Shown here: positions 11,001 through 18,585 of the stretch, one piece after another
How the letters are laid out: the number at the start of each line of letters is the position of its first letter
How positions within the stretch are numbered: the first letter of the stretch is position 1
Assembly (NCBI RefSeq): GCF_008806975.1
Contig: NZ_CP031728.1
Location: forward strand, 3,989,501 to 4,053,500
Length of the DNA: 64,000 nucleotides
Reading direction: 5' to 3'
Source of the DNA: Cellvibrio sp. KY-GH-1
GTDB lineage: Bacteria; Pseudomonadota; Gammaproteobacteria; Pseudomonadales; Cellvibrionaceae
Notes under the pieces: generated by a model
Databases searched by the model: none
What the model was told of the DNA's origin: nothing
Seen by the model: the letters and a program-made list of their open reading frames with translations, nothing else
Program-made: the position numbers and the translations under genes

Positions 11001-12854
11001 GCGTGCGTACTGGAAGCAACGGTAAATGGTCAGTCTGCGGTATTGGCTACAGCACTATTCAGTGTAAAAGAATCGCCGATTAAATTAAGTGGCGACTTGC
11101 GCCTGGGTGAGAAAGCTCGCTTATTGGTATTGATTGATGCTTCTTCCACTGAGCGTACTTATCTGGAAAGTTTGCTCACCAATGCCGGTTGGTTCTACAC
11201 CATTGTTGATAGCGCGGCAGCATTTGCCATAGAAATAAATCAAGGTGGTTATGGTGTGTATGCTTTGCTCAGTGAAAAAATTACCCTGGATCAAGCTACG
11301 CAAACTTCATTGAATGCCAAGGTTGCAGCAGGTGATGGATTAATTGTCGCGGGTGCAACGGATCGCCGTCATCAAACAATTGAGCACGTCTTGGGTATTA
11401 AAGCGCGGGCAAATGAGTCCTATGCAAAAGGTGTTGTAGTCAAAGACAGTGCATTAGGTCTGGGATGGCAGCGTGCATTTAATAAATCATCACAAGTGCT
11501 TAACTTCACTGCGAATGGCGCAACCATTATTGGCGAATACAAAAATGACTTGCCGGGCGCAGATGCACAAACGGTCCTCGGCGCATTAGGTGCAGCAGGT
11601 CGTTACGGTAATTTTGTGTGGGATAACTTCACTTCATTATCATCGACAGTTGAAGGTCGTCTGGCAGTGGGTGGCAATCTGAGTCTGCAAAATTTCAGTG
11701 TGGGCGATAAGCTCGATCCGAACAAACTGCATGACGTAGTGACGGTGGGTGGTAATGTGACTTTCCCATCAGGTCGAATTTACTACGGCAACTTAATTGC
11801 TGGTGGCAGTGTGTCGGGTGTGGGTGATGCTGTACGTTTTGGCATGGCAACGGGTGCGGTGATTAAAGGTAATGCACCGATGCCAGTTAATTTCAACGGC
11901 GAGCGTGAATACCTGCAAGAACTTTCCGCAAATCTCTCCGCGCTGCCTGCAAATGGCACGGTGAAAATGCAATGGGGTGGCTTGGAATTAAAAGGCGATT
12001 GCACCAGCAGTTCGCAAGTCTTCAATGTGAACGGTGTAGATCTTGGCGTAGCGCATACTTTTGCGGTGAGTTGTATTCCTGCGAATGCTACTGTGGTATT
12101 CAACGTGTCAGGCCAGAGTGTTGCGATCAAGAGCATGGGTATGCAATCGCTCACCGCAATTCGCGATAAAGTGCTGTTCAACTTCCCGCAAGCGACTTCG
12201 CTGTCTATGACCTCAGTAGGCATTGAAGGCAGCATACTGGCTCCATTTGCCCAGGTGAATCAACCAGCGGGCCGCGTCGATGGGCAGGTAATTGTAAAAA
12301 CCTGGTACTCAACCACCAACGGTTACATGTCTATTCACAATCGTTTCTTTGGTGGCGATTTGTTAGGTGCGATGGGGGCTGCAAGTAAAAATGCCTTATC
12401 AATCTATCAATACCAACAAGGTAAATCGGTATTTGCTGGCTTTGATCTGCTAGCGCAAGCGACCATCCTGGGGGGTAGCAATGAAAATCCATTTGCCAGC
12501 TTGTTGCTCGCTGCGTTGGAACAAGTGAACCCTGCTCCAATCATGGCAAGGGCGGGCAAAACCCTGCCGATTCTTGTTTCTTATGAAAACACCGGTGCGC
12601 AAACAGCGACCGGTCAGGTGAAACTGGTAATGCCGGCTAATGTCAGTGTTATCAGTGCAGCTAACTTTACGAAAGTCACTAACAGCAATGATTGGACTGC
12701 TCCGCTTGCATTGGAAGCCGGTGCTACGCGCACGCAATTACTCTATGTGAAATTACCGCAAACCGGTGGAGAGTTGCTCCAGTTGCAACTGCAAACAGGG
12801 ACCAGTCCGGATTGGGAAACTCGTGCAGAAAAATTCCTGAATTTACAACCCTGA
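5064..12854 (+). CDS. Giant exported mosaic protein (toroid, CarboxypepD-like, propeller, choice-of-anchor domains)
   Basis: A 2,596-residue protein beginning with a clear signal peptide (hydrophobic core LVVFACAFLFTV, cleavage after AHASA). Start ATG 5064 is preferred because AAAGGGAT lies just upstream. Domains in order: alpha/alpha-toroid repeats of the prenyltransferase/squalene-cyclase type (about 110-290, motifs NNDGGFG and QSDGGW); about five carboxypeptidase regulatory-like beta-sandwich repeats (about 290-725); CARDB-like sandwich domains; a CLGCH (CxxCH) motif at about 1023-1027 followed by more toroid helices; an inserted NHL/SMP-30-like propeller segment (about 1165-1410); a second toroid part (NGGWGKTG, about 1480); further CARDB-like domains; and a choice-of-anchor A-like domain (about 2150-2430). 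It probably lies at the cell surface or outside. It precedes the transglutaminase-fold toxin gene by 89 bp and may be its export or surface partner; this is inference. Confidence 0.85.
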   Translation: MGSLFGLRKLTGLVVFACAFLFTVQAHASAYHDWLVSQQGEDGSILTESSLSIPIQSTHETLKALSFDQISKPTQVALAQNFLASSDLTNTEILVRVISAQSLVGSVDGALISELSIRQNNDGGFGSYKNYESDPLSTAYALQALATSHTTSAQIAKTVGYLLSKRQSDGGWKLDGTSSIALTSEVILALANQTKFSGVSAALAGARAYLINKKKNDNTWGQTFESALALSALATGANTSAELSASVEAISNRASANNWHSDVYTTALVLQAIKRVNSIGNTTSGKGSIKGQVLVVGSTQPVIGATVSVANTNLQVTTDTQGQFNLVNVPEGSQTLSISKTGFSSTSAVAVVKNAVVTDVGQLVLGQTSSGSIVAGKVFNSGSLVAISGASIELKGAKQVTVTSSSSGVFEIAGLPNGNYNFVIDATGYHKISGSFSLTSGTNVQINQGLVSVDTPLVSDPAALFGKVVDGSTGLPVANAQLVINGSSITTNNSGEFTSQPLNRGAHVIQVSAADYISASYNINFPAGAAGNLGSLAIYKATATELPTKVELLATTINSVSGVPISGATITVLGEGVTVTTGAAGSASLTGIDSLSFTLEIAATGYVTQQVVVTASSFGAVAGTFKLVPTTPEESAWSLSGIVRDEISKAPIPGASLSINAGAFSAITDADGRYQFTNLSNASMTLDISADNYLPSKQAITLGAVKGAYVVDLNLSALDINSNLSVISVSAPSSVQPDSTVTLSVEVENTGSVSESALVLVKLVNQSGEEVDSLMPYFPGTTTLTPHIDFGPGERITLEVPWQVKQTAAGDYTVRAEIIEAGTMTRDLPRGKVLAVSFDETTVEGVAVFGGALDINPPLTQAGASTPIKLDALLRNNGNQRLDAGQYELKITQKENGSLLHSAITNANALEQNEVASLSFGSWTPAVTQLGEMNVAITRIDATAGKISGSIYVGDVAKAEFSIDRSVLPEGDSAIKGKIRLTGVDTKLGSSVDPLFVLVKNAVEKGAGFTGPGAISWDKTNRCLGCHIQAQSLASLGSALNKATVDPIAAKYLLNTLTTGQKSNGSLETDHPEYTKTSTLFGAWALSAWPEQQQVYRTQIKALEQLWNTRSTGTGTVYWAQDHNTGWLNNNLTATSIAALIAARALDSEKEISNFPSDYAWGSSIPFVTGAAGDHVFKSTGHALFLAKSGGRLERVDLAASATQIVFTSVSGVSGRINGLDVDPDGGFWMTTEQGRLLKTTPTGVVVKNFGVCSSRTGGALLDALALHIYVVCHDENTLKRVDTTTGIIEIVASGSLFNRPYGLAWSKDEVLLVANYASANILKFDTKTSELSVFAEGLKGYPIHIAVDTDDALFVTANAMGGSVAGVHKVRPDGTAERILWGNTPFGVINHADKIYIGSGPGNKLFALEQLPLNRSILQNYQTAMPSIAQYLLNNFNIATTDNNLQATALIGFAEAKKYLSEGALRDQLDTKIIAIADLLKSRQAPNGGWGKTGVATDANRDPLMTALVGIALEYTSPSSQDPMVRSAITYLLNTQKANGSWHSNTGLFTTDLGTTSLVMVYMPKALDRIGGLDVKLTLDQPANVLLSNPSIAPDVTNASATGGTQYVWDLKGVTGNGRDLVFDLAVKDLGLKEVRPVGSAAQFAFANSFTDETITKAIEIPSVTAATEQTLDLQTDKSVYAANEAVQISNLVKNLGPAFNGGKVKLAIHAADNHGLISELSPLTVNALAMQESQLITTQWNTGTTSAGAYKIHAQLIDSRDRVVAEDSAVITITATPTDGTSLVGATLSTDKQQYRLMETVKLDTTALNLAQNAIQSASLGKLRVVNAQAQVVFERDVAVPQLAINGQFALQSAFALLNVDAGNYQASWQIYNAAGTTLLASANAAFAVVEDPLQALLGTVTVQHPEVDRGAMQQCDFAITNRGNKTLDAIALKKSVVAVDVELVKDENLSQLSLIASGSESYQQVFGTTSFEKGDYACVLEATVNGQSAVLATALFSVKESPIKLSGDLRLGEKARLLVLIDASSTERTYLESLLTNAGWFYTIVDSAAAFAIEINQGGYGVYALLSEKITLDQATQTSLNAKVAAGDGLIVAGATDRRHQTIEHVLGIKARANESYAKGVVVKDSALGLGWQRAFNKSSQVLNFTANGATIIGEYKNDLPGADAQTVLGALGAAGRYGNFVWDNFTSLSSTVEGRLAVGGNLSLQNFSVGDKLDPNKLHDVVTVGGNVTFPSGRIYYGNLIAGGSVSGVGDAVRFGMATGAVIKGNAPMPVNFNGEREYLQELSANLSALPANGTVKMQWGGLELKGDCTSSSQVFNVNGVDLGVAHTFAVSCIPANATVVFNVSGQSVAIKSMGMQSLTAIRDKVLFNFPQATSLSMTSVGIEGSILAPFAQVNQPAGRVDGQVIVKTWYSTTNGYMSIHNRFFGGDLLGAMGAASKNALSIYQYQQGKSVFAGFDLLAQATILGGSNENPFASLLLAALEQVNPAPIMARAGKTLPILVSYENTGAQTATGQVKLVMPANVSVISAANFTKVTNSNDWTAPLALEAGATRTQLLYVKLPQTGGELLQLQLQTGTSPDWETRAEKFLNLQP

Positions 12855-12865
12855 TTGTTAAGACA

Positions 12866-12905
12866 AACCGGTTCTGTGACAGAGCCGGTTATCCCCCTTT
12901 TTCAA
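12866..12905 (+). terminator. Hairpin after the giant exported gene
   Basis: An 11-bp stem (AACCGGTTCTG / CAGAGCCGGTT, one G-T wobble) with a TGA loop is followed by CCCCCTTTTT. It lies 12 bp after the stop codon and 40-80 bp before the next gene, so it may terminate or attenuate transcription into that gene. Confidence 0.7.
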
Positions 12906-12943
12906 TTTAAATGTGTATTGAGTAAGACCAAAGGTAAAACATT

Positions 12944-15900
12944 ATGAAACAAGGACATCCCATAAACTCGGGAACCAACAGCATCACCATGGACAGCTTT
13001 CGTGGCGGTTTATTTACACGAGCAATCGCTGCGTTAACATTATTCTTTTTTACCTTTGTGTTTTACGCCAACCCGGCAGCGGCGGCAGTTGCCAACGAAA
13101 TCAACAAAGAAGACCAGCGCGAAGCCGCGTTGGAAGCTGCCATAGAAACCACACCCGAGAAAAAACTCAGCAATCGTCTGGCAAAACTGCGCGATAAAAT
13201 TGTACTGGAATTACCGCAAGCGATTGAGCAGCGCGAAGCCGATCAAAACTGGTTCCAAAGTGCCTTCGCCAGTGTATTTGGCGATGGGCCAATCACCAGT
13301 GAAGAGCTAACTGAATTGCAAACGTTGAGTAGTAGCATTGATGCCGCCTACCAGGAAGCGATTACCGAATTTGAAACCGAAGCAACTCAATTTGAGCAAG
13401 AAGCCGCAGCAGCTGGCAACGCGCTCAGCGACGATGTTAAAAAATTAATTAAAGAACGTCATGCACAAGCGCTGGAACACATCAAAACCCGTTATGCACA
13501 AACCAAGCAGCAACTTGCTGCATTAGTGAGTGCCCAATCGGCCAGTGCACAAGAACAAGCGCTTGAGCAATTAAACGAAACACTCGAACAGGAACAATTT
13601 AAACCCACGCATACTCCTGCAACACCGGAAAGCCTGCCATGGAAAGCGCCAGATGAAACGGTACGTGAACCCGTGGATAACCCACAGGATTTACAAGCAA
13701 CGCTGGGTTTAAACCCTTACGCTAAATACGCACAACTCGCACAAGCGGGTGATACCGATCCAGCCCTGGTCGCACAGGCCATGGCCAATGCCGCTAACGC
13801 AGAACTGCAAGCCGCATTAACTGAAAATATTGAAATCCAGTTAACGCCAGAAATCAAAGCGCTCGCAGCCGAGCTTAACAACAACACTATTGAAATTTAT
13901 ACCTGGGTTCACAACAACATCCGCTTTATTCCCAGCTATGGTTCTATCCAGGGCGCTCAGCACACACTGGAAACCAAACAAGGTAACGCCATTGATACCG
14001 CGAGTTTATTAATTGCCTTGTTGCGTGCTGCCAACATTCCTGCGCGTTACGCTTACGGTACGGTAGAAATTCCCGCAACCAAAGTTATGAACTGGGTTGG
14101 CGATGCGAAAACCCCGGAAGCGGCCCAAGCCATCCTCGGTATGGGTGGTGTTCCAACGATTGGCCGTGTTGAAGGTGGAAAGATCACTACCTTCAAACTG
14201 GAGCACGTTTGGGTTGAAGCTTATGTGGATTATTTCCCCAGTCGCGGTGTAGTCGAAAAGGCAGGCGATAGCTGGATCCCCATGGATGCGAGCTTCAAAC
14301 AGTATGAATTTGTTGATGTGGTAAATCTAAAAAATGATGTGCAGTTTGATGGAGAATCATTAGCTAATGCAATTCGTACTAAATCGATTGCAAACAAAGA
14401 GCAAGGATGGATTCAAAATCTACCGAAAGCTGATATAGAGGCACAAGTCGTTAACTTTGAAAATCAAATAAGTAATTACATTCAGAATCAGAGCGCGACG
14501 AAATCTGTAGGGGAAGTACTTGGCTTACAAGAGGTCAAATTCTTACCCGCTCGACCATTAGCCGCTGGGTTGCCATATAATCGCATTATAACTAGTCAGA
14601 CTTTTAATGAAGTCCCGAATAATCTGCGCCACAAATTTAAATACACGCTAGCGACGGAAAGCTACGGTTATCCTGGTGATGAATTTATTTCTATTGAGGA
14701 GCCGACCGCAAAACTAGCTGGAAAAACATTTGCATTAAGTTTCAAGCCCGCAACAAATGCAGACGAAGATATTATCGCTAGTCGTTTACCTGCTTTGGAA
14801 GCAAATGGTTCGATTGATCCAGCAAAAATTCCCAAAACGTTACCAGGTTATTTAATTAATCTCACCGCCGAATTCACTATCAATGGTACAACTATTAAAT
14901 CTGGCAGCGCTGGAAAAATGGGTGGTGAACTTTATGAAGAAATGGGCTTATGGAGTCCAAAAGAAGGTTGGGAGACGAGTGTTAACCATCCAGTAGCAGG
15001 TTCTTATCGTGCTATTGGTCTTGATCTTCAAGGAGTGAGTATCGAGCAAGCAATGCGCTTAAAGCAGCGGCTAAATTCGACAAAAGAAAAACTTGAAAAT
15101 CCCAATCAAGTACAACTGGGGTCGCTTACTAGACATGATTTAGTTGGTGATCTTTTATCGGCCACACTATTCAATTACTTCGCACTAAATGATCTGCAGG
15201 ACAAGATTGTTGCACAAAGCTCCGATGTAATCAGCTATCGTTTGCCAAGTTACGGCACTTTTAGTACTAGCTTGCAAACACAATATTGGTTTGGCCTGCC
15301 CAGAAATGTAGCATTTGTTGGTTTAACTATGGATATAGACCATATGAAACAACATCGTGTTGCAAAAAATAATAATAAACAGGATGCAATAGAATTTAGT
15401 GAGGCAATCGGTGCCAGGATGAGTGCTATGGAGCATCAGGTTCCAGAGGAAATGTTTAGTAGTTCAGCGGGAAAAGCCGAAGGAATAAGTGCTGTAAAAG
15501 CGTTGGCTTTAGCCTCACAACAAGGTCAGAAAATCTGGATAATTAATCATTCTAATCTTAATCTGGCGTTAGGACAGATCAATCTTGGAATTGAAGCAGA
15601 GAACGATATTCGTAATGCCGTAAATGCGGGAAAGATTGCTACCGCACATGAATCAAGAATTAATTTCAATGGTTGGATTGGAGAAGGCTATACATTAATC
15701 GATCCATCTACTGGGGCAGGAGCTTACATGATTTCTGGTGGTGGAAACGGAGATGAAACAAAATTGCCAGAAAACGATCCATCAGGAGTAAATTTAGTAA
15801 CAGCGACCGCTCCAGCACTAGTTTTAACATCTTTGCCTGGTACTACTAAAACAGAATCTGCAACATTTTTCGGTGTTGTTAAATGTAATTTAAGTGAGGT

Positions 15901-16408
15901 TGCTGTAACTATATTAGTTGTTGTTGCTCTGGCGGCGACAGCATTTATGTTTGCGCGCTACATTCGAGCTGCGGCTCTAATTCCTGAAATTGGAATTGAG
16001 GTAGCAACAATGATTAAGACTGCTATTATTTCAGCTCTTGCTTTATCTGGAGTTGCTAATGCGCAAGATTCTTATCAAAGAAATTGTGAATGTGCCAGCG
16101 GAATTACAGGTCGAGTAATAGATGGCGTAGTTCAGTGTTGGATTTGTAGTCCAGCATCAGAGCCTGTCATTAGAGGGCGTGTACAAGAATTAAAAGGAGT
16201 AGTCGAAAGCCTAGGTGGCTGTACGGGTCCGAGAGCGGCAGGTTATACGCGCTCGCAGCTGATTTTAAGAGCTGGGGCATACAGTGATTTAGCTGAAGCA
16301 AGAGATGAGGAGAATGCTTGTTGGGCGCCACCTGATCCAGCTCATATTGCTGAAGCAAACGAAAATCGAGTTTCGGCTGGCGTCTGTGCAGCTAGGGCGG
16401 GTTTATGA
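12944..16408 (+). CDS. Exported transglutaminase-fold protein with C-terminal toxin-like module
   Basis: A 1,154-residue protein. It has a long N-terminal signal or anchor (hydrophobic AALTLFFFTFVFY, then NPAAAA), a charged coiled-coil region (about 60-240), and a transglutaminase-like domain (about 315-465). That domain has the His and Asp motifs (LEHVWVEAY, WIPMDASF), but where active enzymes have G-x-C it reads GNA (about residues 347-349), so the catalytic Cys is missing, as is common in the RHS-associated branch of the family. The conserved segment DPSTGAGAYMISGG (about 925-940) precedes a change to AT-rich sequence. The tail has a membrane segment (about 986-1006), a second signal-like stretch starting at Met 1023, and a Cys-rich end (about 1044-1154). 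The stop overlaps the next gene (ATGA). This architecture and overlap fit a polymorphic toxin with its immunity gene; toxin activity is not recognised. Confidence 0.75.
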   Translation: MKQGHPINSGTNSITMDSFRGGLFTRAIAALTLFFFTFVFYANPAAAAVANEINKEDQREAALEAAIETTPEKKLSNRLAKLRDKIVLELPQAIEQREADQNWFQSAFASVFGDGPITSEELTELQTLSSSIDAAYQEAITEFETEATQFEQEAAAAGNALSDDVKKLIKERHAQALEHIKTRYAQTKQQLAALVSAQSASAQEQALEQLNETLEQEQFKPTHTPATPESLPWKAPDETVREPVDNPQDLQATLGLNPYAKYAQLAQAGDTDPALVAQAMANAANAELQAALTENIEIQLTPEIKALAAELNNNTIEIYTWVHNNIRFIPSYGSIQGAQHTLETKQGNAIDTASLLIALLRAANIPARYAYGTVEIPATKVMNWVGDAKTPEAAQAILGMGGVPTIGRVEGGKITTFKLEHVWVEAYVDYFPSRGVVEKAGDSWIPMDASFKQYEFVDVVNLKNDVQFDGESLANAIRTKSIANKEQGWIQNLPKADIEAQVVNFENQISNYIQNQSATKSVGEVLGLQEVKFLPARPLAAGLPYNRIITSQTFNEVPNNLRHKFKYTLATESYGYPGDEFISIEEPTAKLAGKTFALSFKPATNADEDIIASRLPALEANGSIDPAKIPKTLPGYLINLTAEFTINGTTIKSGSAGKMGGELYEEMGLWSPKEGWETSVNHPVAGSYRAIGLDLQGVSIEQAMRLKQRLNSTKEKLENPNQVQLGSLTRHDLVGDLLSATLFNYFALNDLQDKIVAQSSDVISYRLPSYGTFSTSLQTQYWFGLPRNVAFVGLTMDIDHMKQHRVAKNNNKQDAIEFSEAIGARMSAMEHQVPEEMFSSSAGKAEGISAVKALALASQQGQKIWIINHSNLNLALGQINLGIEAENDIRNAVNAGKIATAHESRINFNGWIGEGYTLIDPSTGAGAYMISGGGNGDETKLPENDPSGVNLVTATAPALVLTSLPGTTKTESATFFGVVKCNLSEVAVTILVVVALAATAFMFARYIRAAALIPEIGIEVATMIKTAIISALALSGVANAQDSYQRNCECASGITGRVIDGVVQCWICSPASEPVIRGRVQELKGVVESLGGCTGPRAAGYTRSQLILRAGAYSDLAEARDEENACWAPPDPAHIAEANENRVSAGVCAARAGL

Positions 16409-17058
16409 GTGAATTAAAAAATTTAATAAATCAACAAAGAGAAAAGGTACTTTCTGATCTCTACACAAATTTTCAATCCGTTGCTTATCTAGGTAAGCAC
16501 TACACTTTGGCTGACAGCGACTATTGCGATAACAATAGTCGATTTCCTGATGCTGGTACTGATGGTTCCGGACGGACAGTTGAGCAATTAATACCAGTGC
16601 ATTGGAATGAAAAAGAAAAGGAAAAAATCAGGGACCAGATAATCAGTTTGGATGTGCTGGATAAAAAAGAACATTGGGATACAGTTACAAGTGAGTATAT
16701 GAAGAGTTTTCAATGCGGATTTCATTATCTGGATAGTTACTCATTCAAATATTACTTATCTGCATTCATTAATTTATATATTGCCAACCCTGTATCTACT
16801 AATGACTTTTCTCAAAGGTTTTTTAATTGGTTTTTGAATCCGCATACGGTGGTGAACGATTGGTATAGCAGTCTTGGCTTTCCTCAGCTGAAGGTTGTGG
16901 TTGACTTTTTGATTTATGTGGTTATGTTAAATTCAGATGATTCTTTTGCCGCAAAGCAAGCATTAGAAATTGAATGGTTAAAACATGAGAATTATGGAAA
17001 ATCCATGTTGGGAAAGTATCTTGAAGAGAAAATGATTGATGATTTTATTGAAAAATAA
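16405..17058 (+). CDS. Candidate immunity protein of the upstream toxin
   Basis: A 217-residue acidic, aromatic-rich soluble protein without signal peptide. Its ATG overlaps the TGA of the transglutaminase-fold gene (ATGA, 16405-16408), a typical toxin-immunity arrangement. The central part (FKYYLSAFINLYI, then FFNWFLNPH) resembles small cytoplasmic families of the DUF6714 type that occur next to polymorphic toxins; this match is from memory and weak. The gene is markedly AT-rich compared with the first 900 codons of its neighbour, as expected for a recently exchanged toxin-immunity cassette. If the toxin acts in the periplasm, a cytoplasmic immunity protein would be unexpected; that point is unresolved. 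Confidence 0.6.
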   Translation: MSELKNLINQQREKVLSDLYTNFQSVAYLGKHYTLADSDYCDNNSRFPDAGTDGSGRTVEQLIPVHWNEKEKEKIRDQIISLDVLDKKEHWDTVTSEYMKSFQCGFHYLDSYSFKYYLSAFINLYIANPVSTNDFSQRFFNWFLNPHTVVNDWYSSLGFPQLKVVVDFLIYVVMLNSDDSFAAKQALEIEWLKHENYGKSMLGKYLEEKMIDDFIEK

Positions 17059-17166
17059 TAATTCGCAAAAACATACATATTTATCGATATAGACACATAT
17101 TTAGTATTTAGCAATATGGTGCAAATGAGTGCGCCAAGCAGATTGCAGCTGAAAGGTGGAAATAAC

Positions 17167-17811
17167 ATGCCTAACTTAGTTTGTTGCTATTTGCAGGTTT
17201 TCGGTAGCAACTTTGATGTAGAAAAATTTTCATCTCAAGTTGGATTACCAGAGGGAGATGTATTTTTTCCTAAATCGAAAGATCCTAAACTACGCTCTCC
17301 CATTAAAGCAATTCAACAAGGAAATGTTGCTTATTGGCAAACAAAGAAAAAATTTTTCTCAAAAGATTCGATCATAAATTACGAAATATTTCATGAGGTA
17401 AATTATGAGAATGAATTTTTAATTCAATATGTCAGAGATAACGGTTGCCTGAACAAATTTCTTGTTGATTTCGTGAGTGATTCACTCGAAATGTGGTTGA
17501 TCGTAATATACGAGGCCAGATCTGATACAAGCCCTACGGGCTCCTTTATTTGTAGAGATTTAATTAAAGAGCTTTCTGTACTGAACTGCTCAATTTCAAC
17601 CGATTATGTATTCGATGGAGATAGTACAGCAGGGTTAATTTTATTAAAAATTCGTAATTTGACTGGAAAACGATTTCTAATTACCCCAAACTGGATATGG
17701 TTACGGATGGCACCAGGGATCGTCTTTCTGAGGTTAATACATGAGGCCACACTTCATAAATGTAGATTTCGAATTGAGTTCTTTAAAAGATTTTTCCTTT
17801 CTAATAAATGA
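17167..17811 (+). CDS. DUF4279-like candidate immunity protein, probably frameshifted near the end
   Basis: Starts at ATG 17167 behind AAAGGTGG. An in-frame ATG at 17116 lacks such a site. The first ~165 residues (LQVFGSNFDVEKFSSQVGL... then LWLIVIYE-like strands) resemble the DUF4279 family, whose members often sit in immunity gene arrays. After about residue 165 the read-through tail (RFLITPNWIWLRM...) looks non-native. In another frame the sequence from 17658 reads DWKTISNYPKLDMVTDG and stops at TGA 17742-17744, which overlaps the next ATG (ATGA). A one-base deletion between about 17640 and 17660 would join the two frames. This could be real decay or a sequencing error. The gene is AT-rich and follows the first immunity gene by 108 bp. 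Confidence 0.55.
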   Translation: MPNLVCCYLQVFGSNFDVEKFSSQVGLPEGDVFFPKSKDPKLRSPIKAIQQGNVAYWQTKKKFFSKDSIINYEIFHEVNYENEFLIQYVRDNGCLNKFLVDFVSDSLEMWLIVIYEARSDTSPTGSFICRDLIKELSVLNCSISTDYVFDGDSTAGLILLKIRNLTGKRFLITPNWIWLRMAPGIVFLRLIHEATLHKCRFRIEFFKRFFLSNK

Positions 17812-18299
17812 ACTAGCTGAAAAAATCGAAGTTTTGTTCAATGAAAAGGTAGAAAATCATCATCATTTGAATTTTGAGTACTCTATTTCGGATTCGGATG
17901 CAGAACCTCATAAAATTATCAATATATTTTTTGATGACTTAGAGAGTTTATCAAATGATAGTAAAAAAATTATTGAAGAGTGCAACAAAAAAGTTATTGA
18001 TATTGGTTACAACAGTGGAACTGAAGGATGGCAATATAATATGTTGCCAAGTGTAGTCTTAAAAAAAATATCCGATAACGGATTCCAATTAAACATCTCA
18101 ATTTATGGGATTGAACCACATGCAGGAAAAAGTGATTCTGGTTGTGAAAAAGACTGACAAATGGTTTTCGAATTACAAAATTAACTCCATTTCAGGCGTT
18201 ACTTTTGATGCTGATATAACAATTAAGGATCAGAATAACTCACCGAATCCTGTGAGTGTAAAAATTGTCGAAGAATACATTAAAGCCAGGAGTCAATGA
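17741..18299 (+). pseudogene. Candidate immunity gene split by a +1 frameshift in an A run
   Basis: Starts at ATG 17741 (TGAGG 8 bases upstream) and runs to TGA 18157 in one frame. The next frame, ending at TGA 18297-18299, continues the same protein. If the run of five A at 18127-18131 were four A, the frames join as ...EPHAGK + VILVVKKTDKW..., giving about 185 residues ending in IVEEYIKARSQ. The joined protein is small, acidic and cytoplasmic, and not assigned to a family. The break is either genuine inactivation of an orphan immunity gene, slippage-based switching, or an assembly error. The last 15 bases lie in the right 54-bp repeat. Confidence 0.6.
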
Positions 18300-18417
18300 C
18301 ACTGCATTACGCAAATTTGCCTTCAATAGCGTAAACCAAGCGGTGGATATGTCGGTTTTTGTGTTCCCTAGAAGCTGGTACTTCGCACCAATGTCTCAGA
18401 TGATGCTAACCAATTAA
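18262..18417 (+). pseudogene. Gene-tail remnant at right repeat
   Basis: In a frame different from the immunity gene, an open stretch runs from 18262 to TAA 18415-18417 and reads KPGVNDTALRKFAFNSVNQ and then SVFVFPRSWYF...LTN. It parallels the remnant at 4603-4809 but is shorter in the middle. No start codon or ribosome binding site fits. It is probably a decayed copy of the same unknown gene tail. Confidence 0.4.
18285..18338. repeat. 54-bp direct repeat, right copy
   Basis: Same orientation as the copy at 4602-4655, 52/54 identical. It overlaps the last codons of the frameshifted immunity gene and marks where the low-GC toxin/immunity tail ends. Confidence 0.85.
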
Positions 18418-18560
18418 ATTGCTTCTGAATAATACTTAGAAGATAATTGTGGCGCGGGGCGACTGACCAGATGAGATTGAGCGCTCCCCAGCCTGTGCCA
18501 ACAGGTAGCTGCGCAAGGCGGCTCTAAGCTCTTCAGCTAGTGGTGTCTGGATACTTTTAT

Positions 18561-18585
18561 AAAGGCCCAATCAGGGCCTTTTTAT
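18561..18585 (+). terminator. Intrinsic terminator
   Basis: AAGGCCC, loop AATCA, GGGCCTT followed by TTTTA. There is no gene directly upstream; it may end transcription from the toxin/immunity block or of a small RNA in 18.42-18.56 kb. Confidence 0.75.
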
